In this document: piece after piece, positions 58,050 through 64,000 of the stretch | Layout of the letters: each line of letters starts with the position of its first letter | Position numbering within the stretch: the first letter of the stretch is position 1 | Assembly (NCBI GenBank): GCA_009599575.1 | Contig: VWND01000014.1 | Location: forward strand, 854,561 to 918,560 | Length of the DNA stretch: 64,000 nucleotides | Reading direction: 5' to 3' | Source: Blumeriella jaapii | Taxonomy: Eukaryota; Ascomycota; Leotiomycetes; Helotiales; Drepanopezizaceae | Translations under genes and position numbers: made by a program | The notes under the pieces: generated by a model | The model's database searches: none | What the model saw: only the letters and a program-made list of their open reading frames with translations | What the model was told of the DNA's origin: nothing

Positions 58050-61000
58050 ATGGACGACTCGGAATCCCCTCCCCCAGGGTACGCGTATGCAGAACTGCCC
58101 GAAGACATCCAACCCAATCTGCGGCCCCTTGCGCCTCGACCCGCCTACCCCGATTTCACCCTTCCGCAAGATCTACCTCTCGCTCCAGGGCCGCCGCCGA
58201 CTCCCTTCCACAGCTACTCACCTTTGCTGCAGCAAACATCCGCCCCCAGAACCCCCGCGCGAAAAGCCTCTGCCTCGAGTTTGCTGTCGCAATTCCTTCC
58301 TGGCGTTAGCACCGTTCACAAGATGGACCAGCGCAGCTCGCGAAAGGTCTCGGGATCTATGGATCAACCCATATATGCCGAATCCAACAGCACCTCGCCG
58401 CCACACTCCCAGACGCAATGCCAAACTCCTCCCAACCGGCCCGCTCAATATGTCAATCTGGTGGACGAGAAGGAGGAGGGGACAACGCCAGGCAAGCTCG
58501 ACGACGAGCAGATCGAGTATGTGAAACCTTCTCGAAGCCGACTCAGAACTCGGAAGCCGAACATGTCTCTGAAGGCGCTGGAGAATATTGAGAATACCCG
58601 GAAGCCATCACGTAAAAAGACAGCTCCTGGTATCGGTCTGGCAGACATGCAAATGACCCCTGTGGTCAGCAAGAGAAATGCGATTCGGCAGGAGATCGCG
58701 AGCAAAACCGCAGCCTATCGTAACCAATTTTTCGTGGAGAAGAAGGATCTTTTGCTCCCGCTCTTGCCTGCTCAGCACAACTACGTCAAGAAGTTGGTGG
58801 AGAGGGAGGAGCAAATGACTCCGGAAGAACGTGCTCAGCTGCCTTCCATCACACCCTACGTGGAGATCGAGAAACAGCCCAAGGGCATCAAGGCCACTAT
58901 GAAGCCGTATCAATTGTCTGGGCTGTCCTTCATGATGTATCTCCATCACAACGTACATATCAATCCCTTCCCAGCATAACGGCTGAAGCTAATCTCCGCA
59001 GGGACTGTCGGGCATTCTGGGCGACGAAATGGCTCGGGAAGACCTTGCAAACCATCTCGCTCATTCAATATCTCAAGGAGAATGACCCCAAGAGAGGCAC
59101 CGGTAGATTGCAGCGTCCTTTTCTCGTTGTGTGTCCTCTATCCGTGTTGAGTAGTTGGATGTCTGAAATCAAGAAATGGGCCCCGGGCTTGAAGGCAATC
59201 CGCTTCCATGGACCTGCCCCCGAGCGACAACGCCTAAAGAAGATTGTTGTGGGTGAGATCGACGTGTACGGAAATCTCACGGCTCAGGCAAAGCAGAAGA
59301 TGAAGTCGCGTAGAAATGCTGGCAAAGTAATTTCTTTGGACACCGATTCGGAGGACGAGGAAGATGTGGGTGTTGACGTGGTTGTTACGACATACGACTG
59401 TTTCAAGGCCGAACAATCATGGTTCAAGACTGCTTTTGTTTGGAGATATGTCGTTTTGGACGAAGGTCACACCGTCAAGAATCATGCAAGTCTCACCTCG
59501 AAGGCCCTGCATGGGATCAAGGCTGAGTACCGGCTGATTCTAACTGGAACGCCACTTCAAAACAACCTGTCCGAGTTGTGGTCACTGCTGCATTGGCTTT
59601 ACCCGGAAGTCTTCGTTGATAAGACCAATGAGCTTTTCGATGCCTCGTTCAATCTTTCCAAGGGACAATACTCAAATGCAGTGCTTGACAATTCTCGACG
59701 CTTGCTTGAGCTTATCATGTTACGTCGTATGAAGACATCGGCTGGAGTTGACCTTAATCTTCCTCCAAAGACCGAGGTGCTCCTCTTTGTTCCGCTCTCG
59801 TAAGTCTCACAATGCGGTTCCACCCAATTTCCAACTAACATCACAGTCCTATGCAACGCTTCTGGTATACTAGAATGATCACGAAGGCCGACCAAGGTCT
59901 CCTTGATGAATTGTTCAAAGGTGCCAGGGACAAGGAAGAGGAGGACATAAAGACGGTTGAGGAGCACGAGGCCGAGCGTATGAAGATCGATTCAGAGGCC
60001 CTTGTACTTCTGGAAAATGATGCGCTTATTGGCAGCGACGCGTGGAAGGAGACCAAGGCTATTCTGGAGCAGACTGTACAGCGTGAGCAGGTTGAGATCC
60101 AGGGAAAGAAGTCGGAATGGCAGAAGCTCATGAACCTGCTCATGCAATTGAGAAAGGTCTGTAACCACCCTTATCAGATCAGTCATGCAGAGCCCGACCC
60201 ATATCACGCTGGCGATCACGTTATTACAGCCTCTGGCAAGTTCATTGTCCTGGAGAAGTTGGTCAACGAACTTGTCATCAAGCAAAAGAAGAAGATTCTG
60301 ATCTTCTCCGGCTTCACCAAGATGCTAGACTTGGTTGAGGAATTACTCTTGCTGAGAGGCGGTGACGGCACCCATTTCCGATCGATGCGAATCGATGGCT
60401 CCACGGCCCGAGCTCGTCGAAACTTGGGAATTCGAATGTTCAATGACTTGGAGAGCGAGTACCGAGTCATGATGATCTCTACCCGGGCTGGAGGTCTTGG
60501 TATCAACCTGGCTACCGCCTCTGACGTTGTTCTGCTGGACCAAGACTGGAATCCACAAATCACTCTTCAAGCTGAGGCACGAGCTCATCGAATCGGCCAG
60601 AAAAACCCCGTTACTATCTACAAGCTTGTCTCGCAGGGCACCGTTGAGGAACAAATGATGGGTCGTATCCAGAAGAAGCTGTATCTCTCGGCCAAGGTTA
60701 CCGAAGCTATGGAGGACATTCACACCAAGTTTGGCACTGGCAAAAAGTCAAACAAGGGACCGGCCAAGGACGACGATAACATGCCCCAACTGAACACCAA
60801 TCAGCTGATGACTCTTGTTCGGAGAGGTGCTTCTGCCATTTCGAGACCCGAGATTGACGTCAACGAGATGCTCAGCTGGGACTGGGAGACCACAGTAGCC
60901 AAATGCAAAGACCAACCAGCCGACGTTAAGATCAAGAAGGACGCCATCCCCGACGCCAAGGTTGACGAAGAAGCCGAGCGCAAGTGGTTGTCTGAGATGG

Positions 61001-61899
61001 AACGCGTCGAGTCTTCAGTCTTCGATGGCAAGAAACTAGCCAAGGGCGCCAGACACAACACTAACAAGGACATTGCTCAGGAGTTCTTCAACAGGGAGGA
61101 TCGACGCGTCGGCAAGAACACTACCGTGATGGTAGACGGCTACGCAGTTTCAAAGGAGTCAATGAACTGCGAATGGGGCGAAGCCATCCCGACCATGGCG
61201 GGCAAGGACCCCCGTCTCACAGACATCAAGCGGGAGAAGAAGAAAGCGCCTACTCCGCAAGAACATTGTCAGATCTGCATCGACGGAGGCGAATTGCACT
61301 GCTGCCAACTCTGCCCCCGTGCCTTCCACTTCGCCTGCCTGGACCGCGAGTACCAATCCAAAGCCAAGGGCTGGCAATTCAACTGTCCTCAGCATCAATG
61401 CTTCGACTGCCACCAAGGCACCCAAGATGCGGGCGGCATGCTCTACCGCTGCCGGTGGTGCGAGCGTGCCTACTGCGAGGATTGCCTCGACTTTGAGCAA
61501 ACCAAGCTCATCGGCAACTCGCTCATGGAGTACGATCTGCTTGGGTACCCCGAGGCCACGAACGCTTTCTACATCCAGTGCCCGGCGTGCACGGAACACT
61601 TCAAGGAGAACCCCAAGGACGAGGCGTTGTGTAGCGAGCTGGCTGCGGGCATCAAGAGTCACTACGACGCGGAGTTTGGCGACCACGGTCACGACCAGGG
61701 CCACGGCAGTGGCAGCACGCGCGCGGAGAGCATGACGGACGCGACGACGGTCGAGACGAACGGGGTTAACACACCGATTGTGCTTGATGATGAAGATGAC
61801 GAAGACTATGAGAGCAAGCCCAACTCGAGAAAGCGGAAGCAGAAGCAGAAGATCACGTTGAAGTTTCCTGCTGCGAAGCGCAAGCGGCTAGATGTTTAG
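58050..61899 (+). CDS. SNF2-family chromatin remodeling ATPase with C-terminal PHD-type region; frameshift in Walker A
   Basis: Exons 58050-58952, 59002-59799, 59847-61899; introns of 49 and 47 bp; about 1250 aa. Disordered N-terminus, then KPYQLSGLSFM and LSGILGDEM (start of motif I), the DEGH box (LDEGHTVKNH), LTGTPLQNNLSELWSLLHWL, the helicase C domain with STRAGGLGINLATASDVV and QAEARAHRIGQKNPV, and a cysteine-rich C-terminus with HCQICIDGGELHCCQLCP (PHD-like) and CRWCERAYCEDCL. Such proteins use ATP to move nucleosomes; fungal relatives are annotated as PasG-like SNF2 ATPases. At about 59030-59036 the sequence gives ATGGCTCGGG where the motif GDEMGLGKT needs two more bases, so the frame shifts. 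All the rest is intact, which suggests an assembly indel. Start 58050 (MDDSESPPPG) chosen because ATG 57993 adds an unlike segment. Confidence 0.88.
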
Positions 61900-64000
61900 G
61901 TGGTCTCGCGCGACCTTTTTTTTTCTCGTTCTTTTTTTTTCTTCACTCCCGCGAAGTGCGGACATTCGTGATCTCACGGTGATTGATTGGTGTTTTGAGG
62001 GCAAGGTGTTTGTTTGACTTCTCGTTATTTTTCGAGAGATGGGGGGGGATCCAGATGCATGGCGTTTTAGGTCCTTGCTTTCTGGTGTAGGAGGATGGGT
62101 CGGTGGGATGGGGCGGATTGAATCGGGATACCACAGGTCAGATCATGATATTGCGGTCTGTTCTGTTCTGCTCTGCTCTGCTCTGCTTTGCTTTGCTTTG
62201 TCTCTGCTCGCCCTCTGTACATTTACTTCTACTTCTACCGATGCGTAGCTGATGTGGCGTGATGGAGCGGTATGTCTGGGCGGTCTTTCTACATGCGATA
62301 GATGAATGGATGAACGAACACGCATGACAGATCAGATAGAGCATGAGCCTGAAAGAAAGAGAATTGATACCCACACGAACGGGCATGCGACGATGCGATG
62401 TCATGTGTTTGTATGTATGCAAATGCAGAGACTTGGTAGATCTGTGCCGTTACACATTTACAACTACACATCACCATCACAAGCCAAACGATGTAACGAG
62501 TTGATTTGATTGGAGCTTTTGTTATGTAGGCTTGGTTTTTTGGGGGGGGGGGGGGGGGGGGGGGGGGGAATCAAAAATTGGGTGGGGAGGATAAGGTGGA
62601 TAGGGAGGGTAAGGAGGGTAGGAGGGTTGGAATGTGGTAGTACAGTAGGTGCTTTGTATTCGATAATTGTTGGTATATCGAAATCTCTCGCTTGTACAGA
62701 TCTTACGGGCATATCCTTAGGGAGGGGGAGGGGGGCGGATGCTGGTTTCGATTTGATAGAGAATTCAAACAAATCTGAACCAAAGTGCGTGTTTTTGATT
62801 TCAAAGATCTTGCTTACACATTTGTTTACTTAGATAGTGCTGTTTTTTGTTGTTTTATTCGTACAGATGCGTTTTTTTTTTTATTTACTTTTACGTGCTT
62901 GCTTAAATGTATATACCTATGTATAGATAGGTACCTATCTATGTATTTAGCTTTATTTTCAAATCCATCTACGACAAGGGAAAACGGCAAAGGAAATCGC
63001 TTGTTTGTTTGTATACATACCTCTGCTTACAAACCACGCCACTTTTTCTTTCTTACGTGTAAACCAATCCGCTGAAATCAACAAAAGTACAACAACAGCC
63101 TTGGATTTTTTTCTGTACATCTTTCACTTTTCCCCCCTCCTTTTTTCGATTACTTTTCCTTTCCCATTTGTCTTCTTTCGTTTTATCCATCCCATCTTAT
63201 CCAGCATAAGCCCATCAGCAGAAATCTTCCCAGCGCCAAGATATTAAGTCTAGTGCATATCCCGTATGCCCAACTTGACGTTCCCCCCCTCTTTCCCTTC
63301 CATTTTGACTTATATACAGTAACTCAACTGACAAAAGGTATCAACTTGAAAAGTGCATATCACATAATATTAAACCCTTCGCACTTCTGCCGTCTTGAAT
63401 TCCTTGGACTGCGCTTTGGTATTTGCTTTGATATTTATCATCTGCGATCAAATAATCTTAGGTACAGTACCTAGGTAGCTATCACAAGCTCAGGCTCCCT
63501 ACCTAACCTTCGCTCTGATGGCTAGTACGCGCTCGCTGCTTTCATAGTAAATATTGTATGCTCGATACTCGCGATCTTTTACATTTGCAATGCAGGTCAA
63601 TTTATTCTTCCCATGATTTTCATTTTTCATTTTTCATACATAATAATCATGATTTTTCGCCCACAAAAACAGGCCTTTTTTATTATTCTGAGCCATAACT
63701 TATGAAATCGAAAGCAAAGCCTCTCATCTCGATTTATTACATGTTAGCCTTCGTTTTAAAAATTCTCGTACACTAGTGCCTTTCGCTTGGTGTGAGGCTA
63801 TGGTGAAGGCAGTCGATTAAAAATTAAGCGCATCCACGTTTTCAATCAGTTCTTCAAGGACTAACTAGGCACTATATTTTTGCGATTCTTTGCTTTAATT
63901 GCTCTAAGCTTTTTTTTTGACTTTCTAAAATGTAGGTTTGAATCCAAGATATGCATACTACATTATATAGCCTTTGAAATGTGCTCGATCGAATTCTCTC
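61900..64000. other. 3' flank and intergenic region to window end
   Basis: No gene is supported. Holds a CTCTG/CTTTG pentanucleotide run (62160-62205), G27 (62542-62568), a GATAGGTACCTATC-like motif near 62925-62945, a TAGGTACAGTACCTAGGTAG segment near 63460, and AT-rich DNA after 63540. Confidence 0.6.
62542..62568 (+). repeat. G27 homopolymer
   Basis: 27 consecutive G, about 640 bp after the SNF2 stop codon. Quadruplex-forming potential; length may be inexact. Confidence 0.8.

Noticed and set aside
63773..63878. Possible small inverted repeat (TAGTGCCT and complement about 100 bp apart)
   Set aside because: Only 8 bp match and no target duplication is visible; may be chance.

Overview
The window is nuclear DNA of a filamentous ascomycete (Pezizomycotina). 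The evidence is many short introns (41-133 bp) with GTRNGT donors and CTNAC branch points, a Clr2 silencing factor, Zn2Cys6 clusters, and transposons carrying C-to-T/G-to-A mutations of the repeat-induced point mutation (RIP) type. I cannot name the genus.

Layout. 1-486: 3' end of a Ras GTPase gene. 2060-8629 (minus): two tandem paralogs of a large cysteine-rich protein with three and five Zn2Cys6-type clusters in one chain plus a shared Cys/His-rich C-terminal domain; this is the most unusual protein-coding locus here. 9787-10812: short-chain dehydrogenase with five exons. 10918-32988: a 22-kb nest of three mutated LTR retrotransposons. The outer element is a minus-strand Ty3/gypsy chromovirus (10923-32983, target duplication AAGAT). 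It was broken by a Ty1/copia element in its chromodomain (12633-20888, CGCAC) and by a second Ty3/gypsy in its RNase H region (23041-29514, AAAAG). The copia element carries an extra antisense ORF between pol and the 3' LTR. 33.6-36.0 kb: about 15 diverged copies of a motif with a near-palindromic core. 36.0-42.9 kb: gene-poor, low-complexity DNA.

42879-44130: cysteine-rich three-module protein with two apparent frameshifts. 45829-48244: F-box/ankyrin protein. 49402-49996: deleted Tc1/mariner relic with 28-bp terminal inverted repeats. 50108-52096 (minus): thiolase-like protein with altered active-site motifs. 53012-53093: intron-containing tRNA-Cys(GCA). 54318-56249 (minus): Clr2-type silencing protein. 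56671-56966: solo copia LTR with target duplication TAATC, followed near 57.2-57.4 kb by a gypsy-family LTR relic. 58050-61899: SNF2 remodeler with a C-terminal PHD-type region and a frameshift inside its Walker A motif. The last 2.1 kb has no gene.

The genes do not form one pathway. Two chromatin genes (Clr2 and the SNF2 ATPase) are divergently arranged around LTR remnants, and most of the rest is independent housekeeping or lineage-specific sequence. All exon joins were derived by hand from splice consensus, frame and, for the tandem pair, paralog alignment.
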